A DNA stretch of 64,000 nt from JACKNG01 sp040220855 (GCA_040220855.1 JAVJVZ010000055.1:37857-101856), one strand, 5' to 3'; numbered from the stretch's first letter, positions 1 to 8,907 are shown. Numbers and translations: made by a program. Notes: generated by a model from the sequence alone, not told the origin.

Positions 1-225
1 CTCGGCGCCCTCCGGGCCACTGACGCGCGCCAGTTCGCCGTCGCGCTCGAGCACGTCGAGCACGGTGCCGGTCGGCAGTACCTCGACGATGGCGCTGTCG
101 AGATCCTTCTCGGCATGGATGCCGACGAGCAGCTTGTCGATCACGTAGACACTTTCGGCCGTGGCCGGTGCGAGCCACGCGAGCGCGCACACGAAGGCGA
201 GGCTTGGACGGGCGAAGCGCAGCAC
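1..225 (-). CDS. TIGR04211-type SH3-domain protein, 3' part cut by window edge
   Basis: Only the first 75 codons are present; the gene runs off the left edge. A GTG start gives an N-terminal hydrophobic signal-like stretch (about residues 7-23, ending in APATAES), so the product is probably exported or membrane-tethered. After it comes a bacterial SH3-like segment (VYVIDKLLVGIH, then LPTGTVLDVLERDGELARV), which resembles the periplasmic SH3 plus C-terminal membrane-anchor proteins of the YgiM/TIGR04211 group. It lies 20 bp downstream of prlC on the same strand and may be co-transcribed with it. The start is inferred from the signal-like segment; the function is unknown. Confidence 0.6.
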   Translation of the reverse strand, partial: MLRFARPSLAFVCALAWLAPATAESVYVIDKLLVGIHAEKDLDSAIVEVLPTGTVLDVLERDGELARVSGPEGAE

Positions 226-245
226 GCGGCGATTATCCGGCCTGC

Positions 246-2288
246 TCAGGCGTGCAGTCCAGCCTGCCGCAGCAGTGCATCGATCTGCGGCTCGCGCCCG
301 CGGAAGCGCTTGAACAGCAACATCGCGTCCTCGGCACCACCGTTTTCGAGGATGCTCTCGCGGAAGGCGCGCCCGGTCGCGGCATTGAATACGCCTTCGT
401 CCTCGAAGCGCGCGAAGGCATCAGCCGCCAGCACTTCGGCCCACTTGTAGCTGTAATAGCCGGCGGCGTAGCCGCCAGCGAAGATGTGCGCAAAGGAATG
501 CTGGAAACGGTTCCACGGCGGTGGCGCCACGACCGCCACCTCGCGGCGTACCTCGTCGAGCAGCGCCTGGATGTCGGTGCTGTCGTCGAACTCGCGGTGC
601 AAGCGGAAATCGAACAGCGCGAACTCGACCTGGCGCAGCGTCTGCATGGCGGCCTGGAAGCGCCGCGTCGCGGTCAGCCGTTCGAACAGCGTATCCGGGA
701 GCGGAGCGCCGCTCTCGTGGTGGCCGCTGACGAGATCGAGCGCGGCGCGCTCCCAGCACCAGTTCTCGAGAAACTGGCTGGGCAGCTCGACGGCATCCCA
801 CGGCACGCCGTTGATGCCGGCGACCGCCGGGCGGTCGATGCGCGTGAGCATGTGGTGCAGGCCGTGGCCGAACTCGTGGAACAGCGTCGTCACCTCGTCG
901 TGGGTGAGCAGTGTCGGCCGGCCCGCTACCGTCGGGGTGAAGTTGCAGGTCAGGTAGGCCACCGGGAGCTGGCGCGTGTTACCGTGCTGCCAGCGCACCA
1001 GGCATTCGTCCATCCATGCCCCGGGCCGCTTGCGCTCGCGGGCGTAGAGATCGAGGTAGAAGAAGCCGAGCGGGCTGTCGTCGTCATCGAGTACGGCGTG
1101 GAAGGAGACGTCGGTGTGCCAGGTGTCGATACCCTCGATGCGCTCGAAGCGCACGCCGAACACGCGTGCCGCCACCGCCAGCATGCCGTCGATGACGCGC
1201 GCCACCGGGAAGTAGGGTCGCAAGTCTTCCTGGCTCAGCTCGTAGCGGGCCTTGCGCAGACGCTCGGCGGCCCAGCCGATGTCCCACGCTTCGAGCTGTT
1301 CGAGGCCGAGTTCGGCGCTCGCGAAGGCGCGCAGCTCGGCGAGTTCGCGCTCGGCCGCCGGGCGTGCGCGCGCCGCGAGTTCGCGCAGGAACTCGACGAC
1401 GGCGTCGGTCGACGGCGCCATCTTGGTCGCCAGCGAGAGCTCGGCGTAGTTGCCATAGCCGAGTTCGCGCGCGAGCGCCTGGCGGCGCGAAAGGATGTCG
1501 CGCATCACCGCGCCGTTGTCGTGGCTGCCGGCGAGCGGGCCGGCGTCGGAGGCCCGCGTGGCGTAGGCTTCGTAGAGCGTGTGGCGGAGCTCGCGATCGT
1601 CGAGGTGCGCCATCGCCGGCTGAAAGCAGGGGAAGTCGAGCGTCAGCGTCCAGCCGTCCTCGCCCGCCCGCTCCGCGTTCTGTTGCGCGAGCGCGCGCAC
1701 GCCCTCGGGCAGCCCGGCCAGGCGGGACTCGTCGGTGACATTGAGGCGGAAGGCCTGGGTGGCGTCGAGCACGTTCTCCTCGAAGCGCGTGGCGAGCCGC
1801 GCCAGCTCGACCTTGAGCGTCTTCACCCGGGCCTGCGCGTCGGGCGGCAGGTCGACGCCACCGAGGCGGAAATCGCGCAGCGCGTTGTCGATCACCTTGC
1901 GCCGCGCCGGCGGCAGCGCGGCGTACTCGGTGCTGTCGCGTACGTGTCGATAGCAGGTGGCCAGGCCGGTGTGCTGGGCAAGTTCACTGGAGTAGGTGGT
2001 GATGGCGGCGAGACACTCGTCGTATACCGCGCGCAGCGCGGCCGAGTCGGCCACGCCGTGCAGGTGCGAAAACGGGCCGAACAGCTGCTGCAGGGCATCG
2101 TCCATCGCTTCGAGCGGTGCCATGACGCTGTCCCAGGTGGCCGTCTCCGGCGTGGCGGTGAGCTCGACCAGGCGCGCACGATGTTCGTCGAGCAGCGCGT
2201 TCACGCGGGTGTCGAGCCCGCTGGGGTCGAGTTCGCTGAAGCGTGGCAGGCGGGCGAGGGTATGCGCGGCGGCGGGGGTCTGTTTCAT
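246..2288 (-). CDS. prlC: oligopeptidase A (M3 metallopeptidase)
   Basis: Cytoplasmic zinc metallo-endopeptidase that degrades short peptides, including cleaved signal peptides. The zinc motif HEFGH is visible in the segment TLFHEFGHGLHHML, with the downstream glutamate region typical of the M3 family. Starting at the MKQTPAA methionine gives 680 residues, the length of E. coli OpdA; an in-frame ATG three codons upstream (MRAMKQ) is equally possible, and neither has a strong ribosome binding site. The product is full length with no disruption. The SH3 protein follows on the same strand, and the GIDE/LemA pair lies upstream on the same strand. Confidence 0.95.
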   Translation of the reverse strand: MKQTPAAAHTLARLPRFSELDPSGLDTRVNALLDEHRARLVELTATPETATWDSVMAPLEAMDDALQQLFGPFSHLHGVADSAALRAVYDECLAAITTYSSELAQHTGLATCYRHVRDSTEYAALPPARRKVIDNALRDFRLGGVDLPPDAQARVKTLKVELARLATRFEENVLDATQAFRLNVTDESRLAGLPEGVRALAQQNAERAGEDGWTLTLDFPCFQPAMAHLDDRELRHTLYEAYATRASDAGPLAGSHDNGAVMRDILSRRQALARELGYGNYAELSLATKMAPSTDAVVEFLRELAARARPAAERELAELRAFASAELGLEQLEAWDIGWAAERLRKARYELSQEDLRPYFPVARVIDGMLAVAARVFGVRFERIEGIDTWHTDVSFHAVLDDDDSPLGFFYLDLYARERKRPGAWMDECLVRWQHGNTRQLPVAYLTCNFTPTVAGRPTLLTHDEVTTLFHEFGHGLHHMLTRIDRPAVAGINGVPWDAVELPSQFLENWCWERAALDLVSGHHESGAPLPDTLFERLTATRRFQAAMQTLRQVEFALFDFRLHREFDDSTDIQALLDEVRREVAVVAPPPWNRFQHSFAHIFAGGYAAGYYSYKWAEVLAADAFARFEDEGVFNAATGRAFRESILENGGAEDAMLLFKRFRGREPQIDALLRQAGLHA

Positions 2289-2338
2289 GGCGCGCATTAT
2301 GCCGTCGCCCGCGGCGTGTGCTCTACATGTCGCCCTGC

Positions 2339-3301
2339 TCAGGCGCCCACGCGCAGTACGATGGCCCACGCGGCGCCGACCAGGCACGGCACGGCGAGTG
2401 CGAGCAGGCTGCCGGCAGCGAGGCGGCAGCGATGCACCAGCGCCTCCTCGGTGCCGGCGGCGATGACGAAAGGGCGGCGGCGCTCGCGCGCACGCGCGAG
2501 CAGGTCCACCGGTGGCGGGCCGGCGTTGCCGGCCTGCGCGGCATCGACCTCGGCGGCGGCGCGCGTGCGCGCTGCCTGCCATTCGGCGAGGTCGACGTGG
2601 CCGTCGCCGTCGGTATCGAACTCGCGCAGCAGGAACGCGCGGTCACGTTTCCATTCGCGCAGGCGGTCGCCGATCGCGCCCTCGCGGTCGAAACGCACCG
2701 CGCCGCCGCCATGGGTCGTGAACTCGCCGAGCGCGTAGATGGCGTCGCCCGGTTCGATGCGCTGCTCGGTGTAACGGTAGGGTTGGCCGATGGCGCCGAG
2801 CGTGCGTGCCCACCAGGCGCCGTCGTCGGCGTGGTAGCGCCCGGGAATGCGGCTCGTGCCGTACCACACGTGGCGGTGCGCCGGTGTCACCGCGGCGCCA
2901 TCCGGGTCGACCGCGCAGCGGCCGGTGTGATCGGTGAGGTAGAAGAGATAGTCGCTGACGCCCTGTTCGATGGTGCGCCAGGCGCTGCGCTGATCCCCGG
3001 AACGGCGCTCGCGCCGTTGCTCGACCTTGTAGCGGAACCATACGCACGGCCGCATCGACAGCGGCGCGTGGATGGGGTCTCCGTCCATCAGCTCGGCATG
3101 GCCCTGCAGCTCGACGTAGCCCTGCGGCGCCGAGCGCACCAGCGCGGTGGGGGTGTCCTCCACCAGTCGCTTGCGCGCGAGGTAGCGAAAAGTGCCCCAC
3201 AAGGCCGCGCTGCCGATGGCGAGGGCGGCGATCACGGCGATCGTGAAAGCGCCACTGTCGGCACCGCGCACCAGCACGGGGAACGCTGTGAGCGGGGACA
3301 C
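2339..3301 (-). CDS. GIDE-domain membrane protein with an embedded EF-hand-like loop
   Basis: 320 residues with an N-terminal transmembrane helix (about residues 18-38) and a C-terminal one (about 294-317). The part between resembles the bacterial GIDE (MULAN-like) domain: a PCVWFRYKVEQRRE segment, then LTDHTGRCAVDPDGA, and later a GDAIYALGEF stretch. There is no RING finger, so no ubiquitin-ligase activity is implied. Unusually, residues near 230 carry the sequence DTDGDGHVDLAEW, a textbook EF-hand calcium loop. It starts 8 bp after lemA ends; GIDE and LemA genes are often paired, which suggests a joint envelope function. The biochemical role is unknown. Confidence 0.8.
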   Translation of the reverse strand: MSPLTAFPVLVRGADSGAFTIAVIAALAIGSAALWGTFRYLARKRLVEDTPTALVRSAPQGYVELQGHAELMDGDPIHAPLSMRPCVWFRYKVEQRRERRSGDQRSAWRTIEQGVSDYLFYLTDHTGRCAVDPDGAAVTPAHRHVWYGTSRIPGRYHADDGAWWARTLGAIGQPYRYTEQRIEPGDAIYALGEFTTHGGGAVRFDREGAIGDRLREWKRDRAFLLREFDTDGDGHVDLAEWQAARTRAAAEVDAAQAGNAGPPPVDLLARARERRRPFVIAAGTEEALVHRCRLAAGSLLALAVPCLVGAAWAIVLRVGA

Positions 3302-3309
3302 CGCGGGGC

Positions 3310-3882
3310 TCAGCCGAACAGCGCCGCGAGATCGACGTCGGCTTTCTCCGCGGCGCTGAACTCGAGCAACGGCTGCGGGCGGAAACCGAACCAGCGCGCG
3401 ATGACGAGATCGGGAAACTGCTCGATGCGCACGTTGTTGCGATTGACGCTCTCGTTGTAGAACTCGCGGCGGTCGGCGATGGTGTCCTCGAGCGTGGAGA
3501 TGCGCTCCTGCAGGTGGCGGAAGGTCTTGTCGGCCTTGAGATCGGGGTAGGCTTCGGCGACCGCGAACAGGTTGCCGAGGCCGCGTCGCAGCTGTGACTC
3601 GGCGGGCCCCAGCGAAGGGACGTCGTGTGCCTCGCGTGCCGTCGCCACTGCCTGGCGGGCGCGCACCACGCGTTCGAGGGTGTCACGCTCGTGGACCATG
3701 TACTGCTTGCAGATCTCGACCAGCTTGGGCAACTCGTCGTGGCGCTGCTTGAGCACGACATCGATGTTCGACCACGCCTTGGCGACGTTGTGCTTGAGCG
3801 TGACGAGGCCGTTGAAGATGACGATGCCATAGCCGAGCACGAGCAGCACGGCGACCAGTACGACGATGGAGCCCAGGTCCAT
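3310..3882 (-). CDS. lemA: LemA family protein
   Basis: 190-residue membrane-anchored coiled-helix protein. An N-terminal transmembrane segment (MDLGSIVVLVAVLLVLGYG) is followed by the family core with YNESVNRNN and the IARWFGF stretch near the C-terminus. The start is set by a strong Shine-Dalgarno (GGAGGA, 6 bp upstream of the ATG); a longer frame upstream has no such signal. LemA proteins form helical-bundle periplasmic or cytoplasmic domains of uncertain function. The GIDE protein gene follows after 8 bp, forming a likely two-gene operon. The gene is divergent from bfr. Confidence 0.93.
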   Translation of the reverse strand: MDLGSIVVLVAVLLVLGYGIVIFNGLVTLKHNVAKAWSNIDVVLKQRHDELPKLVEICKQYMVHERDTLERVVRARQAVATAREAHDVPSLGPAESQLRRGLGNLFAVAEAYPDLKADKTFRHLQERISTLEDTIADRREFYNESVNRNNVRIEQFPDLVIARWFGFRPQPLLEFSAAEKADVDLAALFG

Positions 3883-4007
3883 TGCTATTCCTCCGCCGGG
3901 GATGGCGCGGCGCATAGGTGTATCATGGCCATCGTCATCGGCACGAGCCGCCCGAGCCTGAAACGGACCATCCGCGGGCGCGGCGCTCAGACACCAGGAG
4001 TCCGGCA

Positions 4008-4472
4008 ATGAAAGGCGACGCCAAGGTCATCGAGTACCTCAACCGGGTGCTCAAGAACGAGCTGACGGCCATCAACCAGTACTTTCTGCATGCGCGCATG
4101 TTCAAGAACTGGGGCCTCGCGAAGCTCAACGAGAAGGAATACGAGGAATCGGTCGACGAGATGCGTCATGCCGACGAGATCATCGAGCGCATCCTGTTCC
4201 TCGAGGGCCTGCCCAACCTGCAGGATCTCGGCCGCCTGCGCATCGGGGAGAACACGCAGGAGATCTTCAAGTCCGACCTCGCGCTCGAGCACGACGCCAT
4301 TCCCGACCTGCGCGAGGCCATCGCGCACTGCGAGAGCGTCAGCGACTACGTCACGCGCAAGCTCTTCGCCGACATCCTCGAGAGCGAGGAAGAGCATGTC
4401 GACTGGCTCGAGACGCAGCTCGAGCTCATCGATCGCATCGGCCTGAAGAACTACGAACAGTCCGGCATGTGA
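4008..4472 (+). CDS. bfr: bacterioferritin
   Basis: Iron storage protein that assembles into a 24-subunit haem-containing shell. 154 residues (E. coli Bfr 158), close to identical in motif order: MKGDxKVIxYLN, NQYFLHARMFKNWG, and IERILFLEGLPNLQDLG. The haem ligand Met52 and ferroxidase-site residues Glu18, Glu51 and His54 are in the expected positions, and EEHVDWLE supplies the last ligands. An AGGAG ribosome binding site precedes the ATG. The bacterioferritin-associated ferredoxin gene follows after 113 bp with its own promoter-like sequence, so storage and release are encoded together. Confidence 0.97.
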   Translation: MKGDAKVIEYLNRVLKNELTAINQYFLHARMFKNWGLAKLNEKEYEESVDEMRHADEIIERILFLEGLPNLQDLGRLRIGENTQEIFKSDLALEHDAIPDLREAIAHCESVSDYVTRKLFADILESEEEHVDWLETQLELIDRIGLKNYEQSGM

Positions 4473-4525
4473 GCCGGCGCGGCGGCGGCGCCCGCCGCCG
4501 CGTGCGTGCCATCACAAATTGGGTG

Positions 4526-4554
4526 TTGTAAACGTTTCTCATTAAGACTAGGAT
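4526..4554 (+). promoter_or_regulatory. promoter of bfd with possible Fur box
   Basis: A sigma70-like pair TTGTAA (4526-4531) and TAGGAT (4549-4554), spaced 17 bp, lies 31 bp before bfd in a short AT-rich stretch. Within the spacer region, TGTAAAC-G-TTTCTCA (4527-4541) has the 7-1-7 inverted form of a Fur site; its half-sites match the TGATAAT consensus at 4 and 5 of 7 positions. Iron-repressed bfd expression is the known behaviour in E. coli and Pseudomonas, so this is plausible but not proven by sequence. Confidence 0.45.
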
Positions 4555-4585
4555 TCTTGCCGACATCCAACCGAGGCGTGACACG

Positions 4586-4789
4586 ATGTACGTCTGCATC
4601 TGCAACAACGTGACCGAGCGCGATATCGAACAGGCCGTACGCGAGGGCGCCCGCACGCTCGATTGCCTGGCCGACCGACTGGCCGTTTCCACCTGCTGCG
4701 GCCAGTGCCGCTGCTACGCCGAGGAAAGCCTGCAGAACGCGCTCGGCAGCGTCGAAGGCGAATCGCTACCGCTCGCCATGGCGGTCTGA
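4586..4789 (+). CDS. bfd: bacterioferritin-associated ferredoxin
   Basis: 67-residue BFD-like [2Fe-2S] protein that reduces the iron core of bacterioferritin so that iron can be released. The cluster ligands fit the family pattern C-x-C (Cys4, Cys6) and C-x2-C (Cys38, Cys41); three further cysteines (27, 37, 43) are present. Length is normal (E. coli 64). It follows bfr on the same strand. The promoter-like sequence with a possible Fur box directly upstream suggests that it can be induced separately under iron starvation. Confidence 0.95.
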   Translation: MYVCICNNVTERDIEQAVREGARTLDCLADRLAVSTCCGQCRCYAEESLQNALGSVEGESLPLAMAV

Positions 4790-4842
4790 GCGACCACCCC
4801 GGGCTCGTCCCTGCCCCCTGACCTAGCGCCCCTGTACCGATC

Positions 4843-4864
4843 GGTGTGAGCACCTACTCACACC
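4843..4864. terminator. hairpin between convergent bfd and moeB
   Basis: Perfect inverted repeat GGTGTGAG-N6-CTCACACC in the gap between two convergent genes. No T-run follows on either side, so it could be a weak bidirectional terminator or a transcript-end stabiliser. Confidence 0.4.
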
Positions 4865-4904
4865 CCAACTCCCAGCAACAGGGCCTGCCGCGCTCCCGTC
4901 GGCG

Positions 4905-5669
4905 CTAGCCGGCAGCGTGCGCCGACTCCCCGCAGGCCGGGCAGCGCGGATCGCGCCGCAGGCGCATCGTCTGCCATTCCATGGCCAGCGCGTCGAGCAG
5001 CAGCAGTCGGCCGGTGAGGTCGCTGCCGATGCCGAGCAGCACCTTCAGCGCTTCCATTGCCTGTACGCTGCCGATGATGCCGAGCAGCGGCGCCACGACG
5101 CCATTGGTCGCGCAGCTCGTGTCGAGGCCGGCGTCCTCGCGGTAGAGGCAGCGATAACAGGGGCTGTCGCCCTGCCCGGGGCGGAACACCGAGACCTGGC
5201 CCTCGAAGCGGATCGCGGCGCCGGAAACCAGTGGCAGGCCGCTCGCGAGGCAGTAGCGATTGAGCGCGAAGCGCGTGGCGAAGTTGTCGGTCGCGTCGAC
5301 CACGAGGTCGACACCCGCCGGCAGGGCGGCGAAGGCATCGTCCTCGCGCAGCCGCGCAGCGACCGTGTCCACGCTGATGGTCGGGTTGAGTGCGAGCACG
5401 CGCTCGCGTGCCGAGGCAACCTTCTCGCGCCCGACGTCCGCCGTCGCGTGCGCGATCTGGCGTTGCAGGTTGGAGAGTTCGACGACGTCGTGATCGACCA
5501 GCACCAGCCGCCCGACGCCAGCCGCGGCGAGGTACATCGCAACCGGCGAGCCGAGACCGCCGAGACCGACCACCAGCACGCTCGATTCGGCCAACCGCGC
5601 CTGCCCGTCGATATCGATCTCGGGCAGCAGGATCTGGCGGCTGTAGCGGAGCAGGAGCGCGTCATCCAT
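4905..5669 (-). CDS. moeB: HesA/MoeB/ThiF family adenylyltransferase, probably MoeB
   Basis: E1-like enzyme that adenylates the C-terminal glycine of a small sulfur carrier (MoaD for molybdopterin synthesis, or ThiS). 254 residues. Visible features are the Rossmann ATP-binding motif GLGGLGSP near residue 35, the conserved RYSRQILLPEID N-terminus, the DATDNFATR segment, and the two CxxC pairs of the structural zinc site (CYRC and CPAC). No rhodanese domain is fused. It is the last gene of hemA-prfA-prmC-moeB, a common gammaproteobacterial order. MoeB against ThiF cannot be settled from sequence alone. Confidence 0.88.
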   Translation of the reverse strand: MDDALLLRYSRQILLPEIDIDGQARLAESSVLVVGLGGLGSPVAMYLAAAGVGRLVLVDHDVVELSNLQRQIAHATADVGREKVASARERVLALNPTISVDTVAARLREDDAFAALPAGVDLVVDATDNFATRFALNRYCLASGLPLVSGAAIRFEGQVSVFRPGQGDSPCYRCLYREDAGLDTSCATNGVVAPLLGIIGSVQAMEALKVLLGIGSDLTGRLLLLDALAMEWQTMRLRRDPRCPACGESAHAAG

Positions 5670-5729
5670 CGGCGGGGTCTCGCGGTTCTGTGGGCGGTCG
5701 GGGCAGTGTGACGCCGCGCAGCCGGCCTG

Positions 5730-6572
5730 TCATCCGTGCGCCAGCGTGACGCGTTCATGGCCGGCGAGGTCGCGCCGCGTGACGACGCGAGCGAAGCCGG
5801 CGGCGCCGAGCAGCGCGCGGACCGCGGCACCCTGGGTGGCGCCGTGTTCGAGTACGATGGCGCCGCCCACGCGCAGCACGCGCGGGGCATCGGCCGCGAT
5901 CGCGCGCAGATCGTCGAGGCCGTCGGCGCCGGCAAAGAGGGCTTGTGGCGGTTCGTGGGTGAGCTCCGGCGGCAGGCCGTCGGCTTCGCTGGTGCCGATG
6001 TAGGGCGGATTGGCGAGTATCAGGTCGAGTGTCGCGGCGCCGAACGGCGCCAGCCAGTTGCTACGCAGGCAGCGCACGGTGTCGAGTCCGAGCGCGGCGA
6101 CGTTGGCCTCGGCGCGGGCCAGCGCAGCGGCGTCGCGATCGCTCGCCACGACGACGGCGCGCGGCAGCTCGCTCGCGACCGCGCAGGCGATGGCGCCACT
6201 GCCCGTGCCGAGATCGGCAATGGTGGCGTCGGCGCGCGCGAGCTCGAGTGCGGACTCGACCAGCAGCTCGGTTTCCGGGCGCGGTACCAGCACCCCGGGC
6301 GCGACGCTCAGCGTGAGTGACCAGAACTCGGCCCGGCCCGTCAGGTAGGCCAGCGGCGTGCCGGCCGCGCGCGCCGCAACGAGGGCCTCGAAGCGCGCCA
6401 GGGTGGCGGTGTCGAGGGCGCGTTCCGGGTTGCTGTACAGGCGGGTGCGTGGACAGTCGAGCACGTGGGCGAGGAGCAGCTCGGCATCGAGGCGCGCGCT
6501 GTCGCTCGGCGCGAGACGGGCGCGCGCAGCGCCGAGCGCTGCCGCCGTGCTCGCCGTTGCCGCTACCGTCAT
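5730..6572 (-). CDS. prmC: peptide chain release factor N5-glutamine methyltransferase
   Basis: SAM-dependent enzyme that methylates the glutamine of the GGQ motif in release factors RF1 and RF2. The NPPY catalytic motif (LANPPYIG, about residues 184-191) and the SAM-binding motif DLGTGSGAIA are intact. The start chosen gives 280 residues (E. coli 277) and overlaps the prfA stop as TGATG, which supports translational coupling with its own substrate protein. The reading frame stays open far upstream inside prfA, but that extension has no homology to the family. Confidence 0.95.
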   Translation of the reverse strand: MTVAATASTAAALGAARARLAPSDSARLDAELLLAHVLDCPRTRLYSNPERALDTATLARFEALVAARAAGTPLAYLTGRAEFWSLTLSVAPGVLVPRPETELLVESALELARADATIADLGTGSGAIACAVASELPRAVVVASDRDAAALARAEANVAALGLDTVRCLRSNWLAPFGAATLDLILANPPYIGTSEADGLPPELTHEPPQALFAGADGLDDLRAIAADAPRVLRVGGAIVLEHGATQGAAVRALLGAAGFARVVTRRDLAGHERVTLAHG

Positions 6573-7657
6573 CAGTGCTCGGCGAGCTGTGCCATCAGCT
6601 CCGCGCGATGCTCGGTGAGCAGCGGTTCGATGACCGCGTCGAGGCCGCCCTCGACAATCTCGTCGAGCTTGTACAAGGTGAGGTTGATGCGGTGATCGGT
6701 CACCCGCCCCTGGGGAAAGTTGTAGGTGCGAATGCGCTCGGAGCGGTCCCCCGAGCCGACCAGGCTGCGTCGCGTGCTGGCCTGCTCGGCCTCGCGGCGG
6801 TCGCGCTCGGCGCGCAGCAGGCGCGCCTTGAGCAGGCTCATCGCGCGGGCCCGGTTCTTGTGCTGCGAACGCTCGTCCTGGCATTCGACGACGACGCCGC
6901 TCGGCAGGTGGGTGATGCGGATGGCGGATTCGGTCTTGTTGACGTGCTGGCCGCCGGCGCCGGAGGCACGGTAGGTATCGATGCGCAGGTCGGCAGGATT
7001 GATGTCGACGTCCTCGACGTCCTCGACGTCCGGCAACACCGCCACGGTGCAGGCCGAGGTGTGGATACGGCCCTGCGATTCCGTTTCCGGCACGCGCTGT
7101 ACGCGGTGCGCGCCCGACTCGAACTTGAGCCGCGCATAGACGCCCTGACCGCCGATGCGCACGATGACTTCCTTGTACCCGCCATGCTCGGCCTCGCTCG
7201 CGCTCACGATCTCGGTGCGCCAATCGCGCGACTCGGCGTAGCGCAGATACATGCGCAACAGGTCGCCGGCGAACAAGCCGGCCTCGTCGCCGCCGGTGCC
7301 GGCCCGGATCTCGAGGAAGACGTCGGCATCGTCGTCGGGATCCTTCGGCACCAGCAGCGCCTGCAGCTCGCTCTCCAGCGTGGCGAGGCGCTCACGCGTG
7401 CTGCGAATCTCCTCGCGCGCGAGCTCGCGCAGTTCGACATCGTCTTCGCTGGCGAGCTCCTCGGCGCCGGCGAGTGCGTCGAGCGTCTCGCGGTAGTCGT
7501 CGAAGCATGCCACCACGGGCGAGATCTCGGCGTGCTCGCGCGACAGCGCACGAAAGCGCGCGTGGTCGCCGATGATCTCGGGGGCGGCGAGCAGGCCGTC
7601 GAGCTCGCGGCGGCGTTCGACCAGCTGTTCCAGTTTGCCCAGTAGCGACGCCTTCAT
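6572..7657 (-). CDS. prfA: peptide chain release factor 1
   Basis: Reads UAA and UAG stop codons and triggers peptidyl-tRNA hydrolysis on the ribosome. 361 residues, standard length. The universal GGQ motif lies in GAGGQHVNK (about residue 231), with the neighbouring RIDTYRASGAGG and DERSQHKNRARA segments of the family. Its start overlaps the hemA stop by 4 nt and its stop overlaps the prmC start by 1 nt, so hemA-prfA-prmC reads as one transcript. Confidence 0.98.
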   Translation of the reverse strand: MKASLLGKLEQLVERRRELDGLLAAPEIIGDHARFRALSREHAEISPVVACFDDYRETLDALAGAEELASEDDVELRELAREEIRSTRERLATLESELQALLVPKDPDDDADVFLEIRAGTGGDEAGLFAGDLLRMYLRYAESRDWRTEIVSASEAEHGGYKEVIVRIGGQGVYARLKFESGAHRVQRVPETESQGRIHTSACTVAVLPDVEDVEDVDINPADLRIDTYRASGAGGQHVNKTESAIRITHLPSGVVVECQDERSQHKNRARAMSLLKARLLRAERDRREAEQASTRRSLVGSGDRSERIRTYNFPQGRVTDHRINLTLYKLDEIVEGGLDAVIEPLLTEHRAELMAQLAEH

Positions 7658-8907
7658 CGCGGTTCGTCCAGGCCCAGCAGCTCACGCGCGGCGCGTACCA
7701 GTTCGTCGCGACCGTTGGCGCGCCGCAGGCTCGCGGTCGGCGCGTGCATGAGCTTGTTGGCGAGCTGGTGGGCGAGCTGTTGCAGCACGGCGCGCGGGTC
7801 CTCGCCCTTGTCGAGGCGCGCGTAGGCGCGTGCGAGCAACTCCTCACGCAGTGCTTCGCCACGTGTACGGTAGGCCGTGATGGTGGCGCTGCTCGACTGT
7901 ACCTGCAGCCAGTCCATGTAGTCCTGTACCTGCAGGTGCACCATCTCCTCGGCCTGCGCGGCGGCGTCTTCGCGCAGTTTCATGTTGGCGCTGACCACGC
8001 CCTCGAGATCGTCCACCGTGTAGAGGTAGGCGTCCTCGAGCTCGCCGACCGTCGCCTCGATGTCGCGCGGCACGGCGAGATCGACCAGGAACATCGGTTC
8101 GTGCCGGCGCCGCTCGAGCGCCACCTCGACGATGCCGCGGGTGACGATGGGCAGGCGACTCGCGGTCGAGCTGACGACGATGTCCACCGCCGGCAGGTGG
8201 GCCGGCAGGTCGGTCAGCGCAATCGCCTCGCCGCCATGGCGGGTGGCGAGCGCACGGGCGTTGTCGAGCGAGCGGTTGGCGACGACCAGCCGGCCGATGC
8301 CGGCGCCGGCGAGATGATTGGCGACCAGCGAGATGGTCTCGCCGGCGCCGATGAGCAATGCCGCGCGCTCGCCGAGATCGCCGTGGATCTGTTGCGCGAG
8401 CTTGACCGAAGCATAGGCTACCGAGACGGGCGTCGAACCGATCTCGGTCCGCGTACGTATCAGCTTGGCAGTCGAGAAGGAGAACTGCATGAGCCGGTTG
8501 AGAAACTTGCCGACGGTGCCGGCGCCGACGGCCGTACGGTAGGCCTCCTTGAGTTGCCCGAGGATCTGCGGTTCGCCGAGGACCAGCGAGTCGAGGCCGC
8601 TGGCGACGCGCAGCACGTGGCGCACTGCGTGCTCGTCGCTGAGGTGGTAGACGTGCGGCTCGATTTCCCCCAGGCCGACCTCACGGTAATGGCTGAGCCA
8701 GTCGAGCGGCTGGCGCAACGCGCCGGCGGCGACGTCGCAATAGAGCTCGGTGCGGTTGCAGGTGGACAGGATCATCGATTCGCTGACGCCCGCGCTGGCA
8801 TTGAGCGCATCGAGCGCCGCCGGCAGCTGCCCGGCGTCGAACGCGACCTTCTCGCGCACCGCGAGGGGCGCCGTCTTGTGACTCAGGCCGAGGATGAAAA
8901 GGGGCAT
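7654..8907 (-). CDS. hemA: glutamyl-tRNA reductase
   Basis: First committed enzyme of the C5 tetrapyrrole pathway; it reduces Glu-tRNA to glutamate-1-semialdehyde with NADPH. 417 residues. The nucleophile cysteine lies in the motif ILSTCNRTELYC (about Cys50), and the NADPH-binding segment AALLIGAGETISLVANHL is present. It heads the operon hemA-prfA-prmC-moeB. It is divergent from the TPR lipoprotein gene; the 224-bp gap contains a short AT-rich stretch around 9000-9040 (with TATAGT at 9021) where promoters for both sides could lie, but no clear -35 was found. Confidence 0.97.
   Translation of the reverse strand: MPLFILGLSHKTAPLAVREKVAFDAGQLPAALDALNASAGVSESMILSTCNRTELYCDVAAGALRQPLDWLSHYREVGLGEIEPHVYHLSDEHAVRHVLRVASGLDSLVLGEPQILGQLKEAYRTAVGAGTVGKFLNRLMQFSFSTAKLIRTRTEIGSTPVSVAYASVKLAQQIHGDLGERAALLIGAGETISLVANHLAGAGIGRLVVANRSLDNARALATRHGGEAIALTDLPAHLPAVDIVVSSTASRLPIVTRGIVEVALERRRHEPMFLVDLAVPRDIEATVGELEDAYLYTVDDLEGVVSANMKLREDAAAQAEEMVHLQVQDYMDWLQVQSSSATITAYRTRGEALREELLARAYARLDKGEDPRAVLQQLAHQLANKLMHAPTASLRRANGRDELVRAARELLGLDEPR

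Noticed and set aside
168..2738. Very long + strand frame opposite prlC
   Set aside because: It is the complement of prlC in high-GC DNA, with Arg/Ala-rich sequence and no family; prlC on the minus strand is unmistakable.
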